Source: JAVDCA01 sp035293985 (GTDB lineage: Bacteria; Pseudomonadota; Alphaproteobacteria; Rhizobiales; Xanthobacteraceae). Taken from it: 64,000 nt of DNA. Under the pieces are notes generated by a model. It was not told the origin of the DNA and did not search any database. It saw only the letters and a program-made list of their open reading frames with translations. The translations under genes and the position numbers were made by a program. This document shows, piece by piece, positions 17,021 to 25,144 of the stretch. The DNA is taken from the NCBI GenBank assembly GCA_035293985.1, contig DATGLS010000018.1:62001-126000 (forward strand), in the 5' to 3' direction. Position 1 is the first letter of the stretch; every line of letters starts with the position of its first letter.

Positions 17021-18019
17021 ATGGTCAAACGACGCGGAGCAACGATCCTTGGCACCCTTGCGTTCCTCGCCGCCGCCACCATGGCGGTTGCGCCGGCGTG
17101 CGCCGAGGGCGCCTATCCGGACCGGCCGGTCCGCATCGTCGTCGACTCGGCCGCCGGCAGTGCCAACGATTTCACTGCGCGCACGCTCGCCGACAAGCTG
17201 GGCAAGCTGTGGGGCCAGCAGGTGCTGATCCTCAACCAGCCCGGCGCCGGCGGCGGCATCTCGGCGCGTGTCGCCGCTGCGGCGCCGGCCGACGGCTACA
17301 CGCTCTATCTGCCGGCAACCTCGCCCTTCCTCTCCATCAAGGGCGGGGCGGGCGTTGCGCCCAACCTGCCGATCGAGCTGCCGCGCGATTTCGCCGCCAT
17401 CGGCTTCGTGCTGCAGCAGCCGATCTTCATCGCCGCCTCGCCCAAGGCCGGCATCGATTCCATTGCCGAGCTGATCGCACGCGCCAAGGCCAAGCCGGGC
17501 GAACTGTCCTATGCGTCGACCGGCCGTGGCCGCCTCACGCATCTCACGATGGAGCTGCTGCAGGATCGCGCCGGCGTGAAGCTGCGCCTCGTGCCCTATC
17601 CGGGCGGCCCGGCCCAGGCGATGGGCGACGTCACCAGCGGGCGCGTCGATCTCGTGCTCGACGCATATGCGGGGATTGCCGGCGCAACGCGCGGCGGTCT
17701 CGCCAGGATGCTGGCTGCGACGTCGGAGCGGCGGCTGCCCGGCTTGGAAGACATCCCGACCGTCGCCGAGACTCTGCCGGGCTTCTTCGTCGGCGCCTGG
17801 AACGTGATGCTGGCGCCGATCGGCACGCCCGAAGCGATTATCCGCAAGGTCAGCGCGGATTTGCGCACCGCGCTCGCGGACAAGGATCTGCTGGCGAAGT
17901 TCGCCGCCAACGGCGCCTTCACGCAATACATGACGCCCCAGCAGACGATCGCGTTCGTGCAATCGCAGCAGGCGACGTGGCAACCGATCCTGCAGCGCAT
18001 CGCGCGCGAGGCTCAGTAG
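17021..18019 (+). CDS. Bug/TctC-family periplasmic binding protein (3 of 5)
   Basis: 332 residues from the ATG at 17021 (GAGG seven bases upstream). Signal peptide about residues 1-28 (FLAAATMAVAPACAEG). Bug signatures: VRIVVDSAAGSANDFTARTL (the usual PFxPGG is replaced by DSAAGS), LNQPGAGGGISARVAAAAPADG, AKPGELSYASTGRG, YPGGPAQAMGDVTSG, and DIPTVAETLPGF. The altered ligand loop suggests a different substrate from the other copies. Shares a divergent gap with the HpaI-type aldolase and is convergent with the fourth Bug gene. Confidence 0.93.
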   Translation: MVKRRGATILGTLAFLAAATMAVAPACAEGAYPDRPVRIVVDSAAGSANDFTARTLADKLGKLWGQQVLILNQPGAGGGISARVAAAAPADGYTLYLPATSPFLSIKGGAGVAPNLPIELPRDFAAIGFVLQQPIFIAASPKAGIDSIAELIARAKAKPGELSYASTGRGRLTHLTMELLQDRAGVKLRLVPYPGGPAQAMGDVTSGRVDLVLDAYAGIAGATRGGLARMLAATSERRLPGLEDIPTVAETLPGFFVGAWNVMLAPIGTPEAIIRKVSADLRTALADKDLLAKFAANGAFTQYMTPQQTIAFVQSQQATWQPILQRIAREAQ

Positions 18020-18033
18020 ACAGGCACACTCAC

Positions 18034-19017
18034 TCAATCCGCCTTCACGCCCGCCTGCCGCACCACCTTGCCCCATTTCTCCGTCTCGGCCGCGATGAAC
18101 TTGCCGAAATCGGCCGGCGTGCCGGCGTCGACGAGGCCGCCGAGCTCGGCGAGCCGTGCCTTCACCTTGGGTTCGGCGAGCAGCGTGTCGATCTCGTGGT
18201 TGAGCCGCGCGACGATCTCGGTCGGCGTCTTCACCGGGGCGCACACGCCCTGCCAGCCGCTCGCATCATAGCCGGGCACGAACTGGCCGATCGTCGGAAT
18301 GCCGGGCAGCAGGTCCGGCTGCGGCGTCGCCGTGGTCACCGCGAGCGCGCGCAACTGGCCCGACTTGATGTAGGACAGCGACGAGACGACGGCGTCGATC
18401 ATCACCTGGACACGACCCGCGATCATGTCGGTGATCGCGGGCGCGGCGCCGCGGTAGTGCACCGGCACCATGTCGATGCCGGTCAGCATCTTGAAGTACT
18501 CGCCGTAGAGATGCTGCGCGCTGCCGGCGCCGACGGTCGCGAAATTGATCTGGCCCGGATTGGCCTTGGCGTAGGCAATGAACTCGGGAACGGTCCTCAC
18601 CGGCAGATCCTTGTTGACCTCCATCACGAACGGCGTGCGCACGATGCTTGCCACCGGCGCGAGGTCGCGCAGCGCGTCGAAGCTGAGCTTGCCTTCGTAG
18701 AGCGTCGGATTGATCGCGACCGCGGTCGACATATAGAGCAGCGTGTAGCCGTCCGGCTTCGCCCGCACCACGAGCTCGGTCGCGATATTGCCGCCGGCGC
18801 CGGAACGATTGTCGACGACGAAGCTCTGTCCCATCCGGTCCGAGAGCCACTGGCCGATCAGGCGCGCGTTGATGTCCGACGCCGAGCCCGGCGAGAAACC
18901 GACGACGAGATGCACCGGCCGCGACGGATAGGTGTCGGCGCGGGCAATGCGCGCTGCCGCCGGGAACGCGGCCGCGCTCGCGACGAGGTGAATAAATCGG
19001 CGGCGTCGAATGTTCAT
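18034..19017 (-). CDS. Bug/TctC-family periplasmic binding protein (4 of 5)
   Basis: 327 residues. Very basic twin-arginine-like leader (MNIRRRRFIHLVASAAAFP), then mature VHLVVGFSPGSASDINARL, VVDNRSGAGGNIATELV, KANPGQINFATVGAG, HYRGAAPAITDMIAGRV, GIPTIGQFVPGY. Typical Bug fold, periplasmic, organic-acid binding. Starts 11 bases after the SDR stop codon on the same strand, so they form an operon (SDR first, this second). The pairing suggests uptake plus oxidation of one compound, although the SDR lacks catalytic residues. Confidence 0.93.
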   Translation of the reverse strand: MNIRRRRFIHLVASAAAFPAAARIARADTYPSRPVHLVVGFSPGSASDINARLIGQWLSDRMGQSFVVDNRSGAGGNIATELVVRAKPDGYTLLYMSTAVAINPTLYEGKLSFDALRDLAPVASIVRTPFVMEVNKDLPVRTVPEFIAYAKANPGQINFATVGAGSAQHLYGEYFKMLTGIDMVPVHYRGAAPAITDMIAGRVQVMIDAVVSSLSYIKSGQLRALAVTTATPQPDLLPGIPTIGQFVPGYDASGWQGVCAPVKTPTEIVARLNHEIDTLLAEPKVKARLAELGGLVDAGTPADFGKFIAAETEKWGKVVRQAGVKAD

Positions 19018-19028
19018 TCGCGTTTTCC

Positions 19029-19817
19029 TCACAGCGTCATCGAGCCGCCGCCATCGACATACCAGGCGGTGCCGACCACATAGCTCGAGCGCTCCGAGGC
19101 CATGAAGGCGACGACGCCCGCGACCTCGTCGGGGCGGCCCATGCGCCCGACCGGAAGCTTCGACACGCGTTGCTGGCGTACCTCCGCCTCGGTCTGGCCG
19201 GTGACCTTCGCCCATTCGCGCATGGTCTCGTCCTGCCGCTCGGTGCCGATGATGTAGGGCACCACGGCGTTGATGAGGATGCCGTCCCTGGCGAGCTCGA
19301 CCGCGAGCGCTTTGGTCAAATTGAGCATGGCCGAATTGTTGAGCGCGGCCGGCACGACCTGGAAATGCGGTTGCCGCCCGGCGAGGCCCGAGATGTTGAT
19401 GATGCGGCCCCATTTGCCCCGGCGCATGTGCGGGACGACGTGGCGGATGCAGCGGGCGGCCGGGTTGAACTTCTCCTCGAGCAGGTTGCCGACATGCGCG
19501 TCGTCCATCTTGAAGAAGTCCTGCGGAATGACGGTCGCGGCCGAGTTGACCAGAATGTCGATGCGGCCGCAGCGCTCGGCCACTTGCGCCGTCATTGCCG
19601 CGATCGCGGCATCGTCGGCAAGATCGGTGGGAATGCCGAGCACGCGATCGGGATGGGCTTTGTCCAGCTCGCGCACCGTCGCGGCATTGACCGCGGGATT
19701 CTTGCTGACGACCGCGACGATCGCGCCTTCCGCCAGCAGCTCCGCCGCGCATGCCTTGCCGATGCCGCGGCTGCCTCCCGTGACGATGGCGACCTTGTCT
19801 TTCAGTCCGAGATCCAA
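19029..19817 (-). CDS. SDR-family protein lacking the catalytic Tyr/Lys
   Basis: 262 residues starting at a TTG at 19817, five bases after AGGAGG. Rossmann signature TGGSRGIGKA near residue 13 and C-terminal PDEVAGVVAFMAS fix the short-chain dehydrogenase/reductase family. The usual NNAG reads NSAA, and the active-site YxxxK is gone: aligned on NISG and LTKALAVEL, the segment is PAALNNSAML, with Ala in place of Tyr and Asn in place of Lys; the Ser of NIS remains. It may have lost redox catalysis, or use another base. First gene of an operon with a Bug binding protein. Confidence 0.88.
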   Translation of the reverse strand: MDLGLKDKVAIVTGGSRGIGKACAAELLAEGAIVAVVSKNPAVNAATVRELDKAHPDRVLGIPTDLADDAAIAAMTAQVAERCGRIDILVNSAATVIPQDFFKMDDAHVGNLLEEKFNPAARCIRHVVPHMRRGKWGRIINISGLAGRQPHFQVVPAALNNSAMLNLTKALAVELARDGILINAVVPYIIGTERQDETMREWAKVTGQTEAEVRQQRVSKLPVGRMGRPDEVAGVVAFMASERSSYVVGTAWYVDGGGSMTL

Positions 19818-19829
19818 GTGATCCTCCGT

Positions 19830-19943
19830 GTCACCCTCCGTGCAGAGGAAGGGTCGCGAGCGAAGCGGGCGGGGTGGGGTGAAGGCGCGATTCGCTGGGC
19901 GTATTCTCGATGGCGGTCGACCCTCCCCCTGCAGGCGAGGGTG
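19830..19943. repeat. Intergenic inverted repeat with GTCACCCTC ends
   Basis: GTCACCCTCCGTGCAG at 19830 and CTGCAGGCGAGGGTGAC ending 19943 are complementary across a 114-base unit; an inner pair, GGAAGGGTCG / CGACCCTCCCC, extends the stem. It fills most of the 148 bases between the fifth Bug gene and the SDR, both on the minus strand, so it would have to be transcribed through unless a promoter lies close to 19818. Confidence 0.65.
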
Positions 19944-19965
19944 ACGCGCAATCCGCAGTGAGGGT

Positions 19966-20946
19966 TTACTGAATCTCCATCCCGGCGTCGTGGATGACCT
20001 TGGCCCATTTGGCACTGTCGGCCTTGAACCGCGCCATCGTCTCCTCGGGCGTGATCGACATCGGCTCATAGCCGAGCACGGCAAAGCGCTGGGTCACGTC
20101 GGGCGCCGCGACCGCGTGCGCGATCTCGCGGTTGAGCCGCGTGATGATCGGCTTCGGCGTGCCGGCCGGCACCACCACGGTGAACCAGGTCTCGCCCTGG
20201 ATCTCGGGGAAGCCGGCTTCCGCCATGGTCGGCACGTCCGGCAGCGCCGCGGAACGCTTGGCGCCGGTGACCGCGAGCGCGCGCAGCTTGCTGCTCGTGA
20301 CCAGCGGCACCGCCGGCGCGAGCGCGCCGAACGAGATCGGCGTCTGCCCGCCGAGCGTCGAGGTGATCGCCTCGCCGCCGCCCTTGAACGGCACGTGCAC
20401 CACGTTGAGCTTGAGGGTGAGGCGGAAGAGCTCGCCGACGAGGTCGGGCGGCGTGCCGGTCCCGGGAGAGGCGTAGCTGTACTTGTTCGGATTGGCCCGG
20501 ATCAGATCCACCAGCTCCTTAACGGTCTTCGCCGGCAGCGACGGGTTGACCGCGAGGATCGCTGGCGAGCTCGCCGCGATCGTCACCGGGTCGAAGCTCT
20601 TGAACGGATCGTAGTTCACCTGGTGAAAAAGCGACGGATTGATCACGAAATTCGCACCGTCGATGAGAATCGTGTAGCCGTCGGGCGCCGCCTGTGCGGC
20701 GCGCGCGGCGCCGATATTGCCGCCCGCCCCGCCGACGTTCTCGATGTAGAACTGCTCGCCCATCTGCTCGGAGAGCTTCGCCGTGACCAGCCGGGCGAAC
20801 AGGTCGGTCGGGCCGCCCGGCGTGAACGGGACGATCACGCGCACCGAGCGCGATGGATAGCTGTCGGCGCGCGCCAAGCCCGTCCCGGCAAGGCCGACCG
20901 CGGCCGCGCCGGCGAGCTGAAGGAAGTGGCGGCGGTAGAGCGTCAT
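19966..20946 (-). CDS. Bug/TctC-family periplasmic binding protein (5 of 5)
   Basis: 326 residues from the ATG at 20946. Leader MTLYRRHFLQLAGAAAVGLA has the RR-x-F-L pattern of twin-arginine signals. Mature: VIVPFTPGGPTDLFARLVT, IENVGGAGGNIGAARAAQAA, NKYSYASPGTGTPPD, HVPFKGGGEAITSTLG, DVPTMAEAGFPEI. Closest of the five to textbook Bug sequences. The downstream SDR and fourth Bug gene follow on the same strand after a repeat, so a longer transcript is possible. Ligand unknown. Confidence 0.93.
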   Translation of the reverse strand: MTLYRRHFLQLAGAAAVGLAGTGLARADSYPSRSVRVIVPFTPGGPTDLFARLVTAKLSEQMGEQFYIENVGGAGGNIGAARAAQAAPDGYTILIDGANFVINPSLFHQVNYDPFKSFDPVTIAASSPAILAVNPSLPAKTVKELVDLIRANPNKYSYASPGTGTPPDLVGELFRLTLKLNVVHVPFKGGGEAITSTLGGQTPISFGALAPAVPLVTSSKLRALAVTGAKRSAALPDVPTMAEAGFPEIQGETWFTVVVPAGTPKPIITRLNREIAHAVAAPDVTQRFAVLGYEPMSITPEETMARFKADSAKWAKVIHDAGMEIQ

Positions 20947-21095
20947 GGCGTTCCTCTCGACGTTTCTGGCGTAGTCCACGGTTTTGTCGACGACCCGGTC
21001 AGGCGCGGGATATTGCCCAATCGCACGCTTCTCGTCTCGGCAAAATACCGCAAGCTTCGCCAAGGCGTCGCACCGGCCTAGTGCACCCTGCTTGC

Positions 21096-21139
21096 GCTCC
21101 CTCTCCTCCTGAAGGGAGCTTGAAGGGGGAGAGGGGCTC
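21096..21139. repeat. Short inverted repeat at the 3' end of the phosphatase gene
   Basis: GCTCCCTCTCCTCC (about 21096) pairs with GGGGGAGAGGGGCTC (about 21125-21139) around a GAAGGGAGCTTGAA loop. It overlaps the stop codon of the histidine phosphatase, so the gene ends inside the stem. Likely a terminator-like or repeat-derived hairpin; no T run. Confidence 0.5.
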
Positions 21140-21761
21140 AGGCACCTGCGAGCTCGTCGAGATGTGCCGTCTCGTTCACCCGCAGCACCTCGATGCATCC
21201 CTCCTTCACGTCGATCTCGTTGATGCAGCAGGGCGACTGGACGAGCCGCCAATAGGTCGACAACGGCTGGTCGAGCAACTGCAGCAGCAGCGTGCGGTTG
21301 ACGCTGTCGTGCGCGACCAGCACCGCGGTCTCATCCGGGTGGCGCGCGAGCGTGTCGCGCAAAGCGTCGGCGGCGCGTGCGACCAAGTCCTGCAGCGCCT
21401 CGCCGCCGGGGAAGCGCACGAGCTGCGGCGTGTCGTGCCAGGCCGCAAAAAGCGTCGGTTCGCTCGCCGAAACCTCCGCCTCGGTCTTTCCCTGCCAGGC
21501 GCCGTAGTCGATATCGATCAGCGTATCGACCACCTCGGTCCCGACGCCGCACGCCTCCGCGATGGCGGCGCCGGTCGTGACTGCACGCTCGAGCGGGCTC
21601 GTGTAGACCTTGACCGGTTGCCAGCGGGACGCGACGCGCCGCGCCACGGCCTGGGCCTGCGCAAGGCCCAATGCGGTGAGCGGCACGCCGGCGCGGCCGC
21701 GAAACCGCTTGGGCTCGATGCCTTCGACATGGCCATGCCGGATGAGCAGAATCTTGGTCAG
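21138..21761 (-). CDS. Histidine phosphatase (phosphoglycerate mutase-like) family
   Basis: About 207 residues. Phosphohistidine-forming motif LLIRHGH at the N-terminus, LERAVTTGAAIAEA, IDIDYGAWQGKTEAEV, and VAHDSVNRTLL with the second catalytic His. Overall like CobC/GpmB-type phosphatases; substrate may be a sugar phosphate or alpha-ribazole phosphate, not resolvable here. The start is uncertain: homology and an AGGAG site favour a CTG at 21761, as no ATG/GTG/TTG is near; a formal ATG at 21860 adds 33 implausible residues and would leave only 7 bases to the divergent crcB start. Confidence 0.85.
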   Translation of the reverse strand: MTKILLIRHGHVEGIEPKRFRGRAGVPLTALGLAQAQAVARRVASRWQPVKVYTSPLERAVTTGAAIAEACGVGTEVVDTLIDIDYGAWQGKTEAEVSASEPTLFAAWHDTPQLVRFPGGEALQDLVARAADALRDTLARHPDETAVLVAHDSVNRTLLLQLLDQPLSTYWRLVQSPCCINEIDVKEGCIEVLRVNETAHLDELAGA

Positions 21762-21867
21762 GGAGATTTCTCCTGTGGCCGCCGCGCAAATCGTCGACGA
21801 TTCTCGCAGGCTTTTTTTCCATTCGGCAAGTATTGTAAGGACGCAGGAAACGGAAAGCATTCGGCCA

Positions 21868-22266
21868 ATGGAACGCTATCTCTTGGTTGCGCTCGGGGGC
21901 GCTATCGGCACGGTCGGACGCTATTGGCTGTCCGGCGTCGTGGCCCAGTTGGTTGGCGAGACCTTTCCCTGGGGCACCCTGGTCATCAACGTGACCGGGT
22001 CTTTCGTGATCGGCTTTTTCGGCACGCTGACCGGGCCGGATGGACGCATCTTCGCCAGCGCGACGACCCGCCAGTTCGTGATGATCGGCATCTGCGGCGG
22101 CTACACCACCTTCTCGTCATTCAGCCTGCAGACGCTCAACCTGATGAATGACGGGGAGTGGCTCTATGCCGGCGGCAACGTCGTGCTCTCCGTCGTGCTT
22201 TGCCTGATCGGCGTCTGGGTCGGCGTGGTGCTCGCCTCGATGCTCAACGCCATGCAAGGGGTGTGA
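21868..22266 (+). CDS. crcB: Fluoride exporter CrcB/Fluc
   Basis: 132 residues, four membrane helices, the size of single-repeat Fluc subunits, which dimerise in antiparallel form to make a fluoride channel in the inner membrane. Family markers: LGGAIGTVGRYWLSG, PWGTLVINVTGSFVIGF with the conserved Asn, and GGYTTFSSFSLQTLNL with the Phe-box and Ser/Thr track. Starts at the ATG at 21868. A DUF190 gene follows within 13 bases, a common pairing. No fluoride riboswitch pattern was found upstream. Confidence 0.96.
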   Translation: MERYLLVALGGAIGTVGRYWLSGVVAQLVGETFPWGTLVINVTGSFVIGFFGTLTGPDGRIFASATTRQFVMIGICGGYTTFSSFSLQTLNLMNDGEWLYAGGNVVLSVVLCLIGVWVGVVLASMLNAMQGV

Positions 22267-22278
22267 AGGAGGATGTCC

Positions 22279-22623
22279 ATGCAGGTTCCGCGCGACGCCG
22301 TCCTGCTCCGCATCTTCTTCGGCGAGGACGACAAGGCCGGTCATGTACCGCTGCACGAGGCGATCGTGCTGAAGGCGCGCGAGATGCAGCTCGCCGGCGC
22401 GACCGTGCTGCGCGGGCACATGGGCTTCGGCCATTCCAGCCACATCCATACGACGAAAATCCTACGCCTCTCGCAGGATCTGCCGGTGGTGGTCGAGATC
22501 GTCGACGCGCAGGCGAAGATCGACGCCTTCCTGCCGGTGCTCGACGGCATGATGTCGAGCGGCCTGGTGACCATTGAAAAGGTGCAGGTCCTGCAGTACG
22601 GCGAGAGCAAGCCGCAGCCCTGA
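22279..22623 (+). CDS. DUF190 PII-like protein, CrcB partner
   Basis: 114 residues starting at the ATG at 22279 (AAGGAGG six bases upstream). An ATG at 22273 is also possible, adding two residues, but it abuts the ribosome site. DUF190 signature: LLRIFFGEDDKAGHVPLHE, LAGATVLRGHMGFG, LPVVVEIVDAQAKIDAFLPVL. The family has a PII-like trimeric fold and is frequently encoded next to crcB; it is thought to bind a small ligand and influence fluoride or ion transport, but its role is not established. Likely co-transcribed with crcB. Confidence 0.92.
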   Translation: MQVPRDAVLLRIFFGEDDKAGHVPLHEAIVLKAREMQLAGATVLRGHMGFGHSSHIHTTKILRLSQDLPVVVEIVDAQAKIDAFLPVLDGMMSSGLVTIEKVQVLQYGESKPQP

Positions 22624-22635
22624 AGGCGGTGCTGC

Positions 22636-22677
22636 TCCCTCTCCCCCCAAGGTGCCCCAAAGGTGGAGAAGGAGGGC
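22636..22677. repeat. Weak inverted repeat CCCTCTCCCCCC/GGAGAAGGAGGG
   Basis: A C-rich arm (CTCCCTCTCCCC near 22635) and a G-rich arm (GGTGGAGAAGGAGGG near 22662) could pair imperfectly around 15 bases. Lies between DUF190 and ilvD, both on the plus strand. Resembles the phosphatase-end repeat (21096) and may be a relic of the same family. Confidence 0.35.
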
Positions 22678-22710
22678 CGGTACCGTCGTCGTTCACATAA
22701 GGAAAACCAA

Positions 22711-24384
22711 GTGGCCCTCAATAAGCGTTCCCGCGTGATCACCGAGGGCGATGCCCGCTCGGCCAACCGCGCCATGCTCTACCCGGTCGGCTTCACGGCG
22801 GCCGATTTCGGCAAGCCGATCGTCGGCATCGCGCACGGCCATTCCACCATGAACCCGTGCAACGCCGGCATCGGCGCGCTGGTCGATCGGGCGAGCGCGG
22901 CCGTCAAGGCGGCCGGCGGCATGCCGCAGACCTGGGGTTTCCCGACCGGCTCGGACGGCATCAGCATGGGCACGGAGGGCATGCGCTATTCGCTGCCCTC
23001 GCGCGAGGAGATCGCCCGCTGCATCCAGATCGGCTGGGGCAGCCACCAGATGGACGGCCTGATCGCCATCGCGGGCTGCGACAAGAACAAGCCCGGCGCC
23101 CTGATGGGCCTCGCCTATTGCAACGTGCCCTCGCTCTACGTCGACGCCGGCACCATCAAGCCGGGCAAGTGGAAGGGGCAGGACCTCACCGTCGTCTCCG
23201 CCTTCGAGGCGGTCGGCGCCTATAGCGCCGGCAAGATGTCGCGCGAGGACTTCGAGGGCATCGAGCGCCACGCATGCCCGGGTTTCGGCGTGTGCGGCGC
23301 CCAGTACACCGCCAACACCATGGCGACTGCGGCCGCCGCGATGGGCATCGGCGTGCTCGACACGCCGCTGATGGCGGCGGAGGACGAGGAGAAGCTCGAC
23401 TCGCTCGACCGCGCCGCCAAGGTGCTCATGAAGGCGATCGAGCTCGACCTCAAGCCGCGCGACCTCATCAACCGCAAATCCCTCGCCAATGCCGTCGCCA
23501 TCGTCATGGCGACCGGCGGCTCGACCAATGCGGTGCTGCACTTCCTCGCCATCGCCAAGGCGGCGGGGGTGCGCTGGGAGATCGACGATTTCGAGAAGGT
23601 GGCGAGGCGCACGCCGGTGCTGTGCGATCTCAAGCCGTCGGGCAAGTACGTTGCGGTCGACTTCCACAAGGCCGGCGGCATCGCCCAGGTGATGAAGATG
23701 CTGCTCGACCACGACCGCCTCGACGGCGACTGCATGACCATCACGGGCCGCACCATCGCGCAGGAGCTCGAGCATGTGCCGTCCGAGCCGCGCCATGACC
23801 AGCAGGTGATCCTTCCATGGAACAAGGCGCTCTATGCCCGCGGGCACCTCTCGATCCTCAAGGGCAATCTCTCGCCCGAGGGCTGCGTCGCGAAAACCTC
23901 AGGGATCAAGCAGCCGTTGTTCACCGGCCCCGCGCGCGTGTTCGATAGCGAGCCGGCCTGTCTCAAGGCCATTCTGGCGAAGAAGATCAAGCCGGGCGAC
24001 GTGATCGTCATCCGCTACGAGGGCCCGAAGGGCGGGCCCGGCATGCCCGAGATGCTCTCGCCCACGGCCGCGCTGGTGGGGCAGGGGCTGCTCGACAAGG
24101 TCGCGCTCATCACCGACGGCCGGTTCTCCGGCGGCTCGTGGGGCTGGCTCGTCGGCCACGTCGCGCCCGAGGCCTTCGTCGGCGGCACCATCGCGCTCGT
24201 CAAGAACGGTGACCAGATCACGCTCGACCGCGACAAGAACCTGATTCAGCTCAACGTGTCGGCGAAGGAGCTCGCCGCGCGGCGCAAGAGGTGGAAGGCG
24301 CCGAAGCCGCGCTATCGCGACGGCGTGCTCGCCGAATACGCACGGCACGTATCGTCGGCGGCCGAGGGGGCCATCGTGGAGTAG
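22711..24384 (+). CDS. ilvD: Dihydroxy-acid dehydratase
   Basis: 557 residues, full length, GTG start at 22711 with AAGGA six bases upstream. Iron-sulfur dehydratase converting 2,3-dihydroxy-isovalerate to 2-oxoisovalerate (valine, leucine and pantothenate) and the isoleucine counterpart. Visible: GCDKNKPGALMGLA, CPGFGVCGAQYTANTMA, ATGGSTNAVLHFLAIA, and GPKGGPGMPEMLSPT with DGRFSGGSWGWLVGH near the C-terminus. Cysteines in CDKN and CPGFGVCG are consistent with 4Fe-4S or 2Fe-2S binding; the cluster type is not resolvable. Monocistronic by position. Confidence 0.97.
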   Translation: MALNKRSRVITEGDARSANRAMLYPVGFTAADFGKPIVGIAHGHSTMNPCNAGIGALVDRASAAVKAAGGMPQTWGFPTGSDGISMGTEGMRYSLPSREEIARCIQIGWGSHQMDGLIAIAGCDKNKPGALMGLAYCNVPSLYVDAGTIKPGKWKGQDLTVVSAFEAVGAYSAGKMSREDFEGIERHACPGFGVCGAQYTANTMATAAAAMGIGVLDTPLMAAEDEEKLDSLDRAAKVLMKAIELDLKPRDLINRKSLANAVAIVMATGGSTNAVLHFLAIAKAAGVRWEIDDFEKVARRTPVLCDLKPSGKYVAVDFHKAGGIAQVMKMLLDHDRLDGDCMTITGRTIAQELEHVPSEPRHDQQVILPWNKALYARGHLSILKGNLSPEGCVAKTSGIKQPLFTGPARVFDSEPACLKAILAKKIKPGDVIVIRYEGPKGGPGMPEMLSPTAALVGQGLLDKVALITDGRFSGGSWGWLVGHVAPEAFVGGTIALVKNGDQITLDRDKNLIQLNVSAKELAARRKRWKAPKPRYRDGVLAEYARHVSSAAEGAIVE

Positions 24385-24387
24385 CGA

Positions 24388-24481
24388 GTAGCCCGTAGCC
24401 CGCATGGAGGGAAGCGGAATGCGAAGAAAGCCTATCAATTGAAAGGCTGCGCCCGTATTGCGCTCGCTCCATCCGGGCTAC
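24388..24481. repeat. Dispersed intergenic inverted repeat, family A (copy 3)
   Basis: Starts with overlapping GTAGCCCGTAGCCCGCATGG (24388) and ends GCTCCATCCGGGCTAC (24481), inverted ends as in the 11942 copy. Fills nearly the whole convergent gap between ilvD and wrbA. The core differs (CCTATCAATTGAAAGG), so the ends, not the middle, are what is conserved. Confidence 0.75.
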
Positions 24482-24497
24482 ACGCCGCCTCCGGGCA

Positions 24498-25097
24498 TCA
24501 CCCATGCAGCTTGTTCGCGGTCTCCGCGATCTTGCGACCCTGGTAGCGCGCGCCCTGCAGCTCGTTCTCGGTCGGCTTGCGCGAGCCGTCGCCGCCCGCG
24601 ATCGTGGTCGCGCCGTAGGGTGACCCGCCGGTGACCTCGTTGAGCGTCATCTGCCCGGCGTGCCCGTAATCGAGGCCGACGATCACCATGCCGAAGTGCA
24701 GCAAGTTGGTGATGATCGAGAACAGCGTCGTCTCCTGCCCGCCATGCTGCGTGGCGGTCGACGTGAATGCGCCACCGACCTTGCCGTGCAGCGCGCCGCG
24801 CGCCCACAGGCTGCCGGCCTGGTCGAGAAAGTTGGCCATCTGCGACGACAGCCGGCCGAACCGGGTGCCGGCGCCGATGACGATGGCGTCGTAGTTGGCA
24901 AGGTCCTCGACCTTGGCGATCGGCGCCGCCTGCTCGAGCTTGAAGTAGGCCTTGCGTGCGATCTCCTCGGGCACGAGCTCGGGTACGCGCTTGACGTCGA
25001 CCTGCGCGCCGGCCTGGCGCGCCCCCTCGGCGACGGCGTTCGCCATCGCCTCGATGTGGCCGTAGGACGAGTAGTAGAGAACGAGAACTTTCGACAC
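24498..25097 (-). CDS. wrbA: NAD(P)H:quinone oxidoreductase WrbA
   Basis: 199 residues from a GTG at 25097 (AGGAGA upstream). Flavodoxin-like fold with the WrbA insert: LVLYYSSYGHIEAMANA (FMN phosphate loop), GTRFGRLSSQM, TQHGGQETTLFSIITNLLHFGM, and the C-terminal TIAGGDGSRKPTENE block. Two-electron reduction of quinones in the cytoplasm, protecting against redox cycling. Downstream of the pirin gene (47 bases), so both likely respond to the LysR regulator divergent from them. Confidence 0.96.
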   Translation of the reverse strand: MSKVLVLYYSSYGHIEAMANAVAEGARQAGAQVDVKRVPELVPEEIARKAYFKLEQAAPIAKVEDLANYDAIVIGAGTRFGRLSSQMANFLDQAGSLWARGALHGKVGGAFTSTATQHGGQETTLFSIITNLLHFGMVIVGLDYGHAGQMTLNEVTGGSPYGATTIAGGDGSRKPTENELQGARYQGRKIAETANKLHG

Positions 25098-25144
25098 GGA
25101 TCTTCTCCTGTGGTTGCTTGATCGCGGGCTGGCCTGTCGGCCGC

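Noticed and set aside
21770..21867. Fluoride riboswitch upstream of crcB
   Set aside because: The conserved pseudoknot sequences of the crcB motif were not found; only an A/T run and the phosphatase start region are present.
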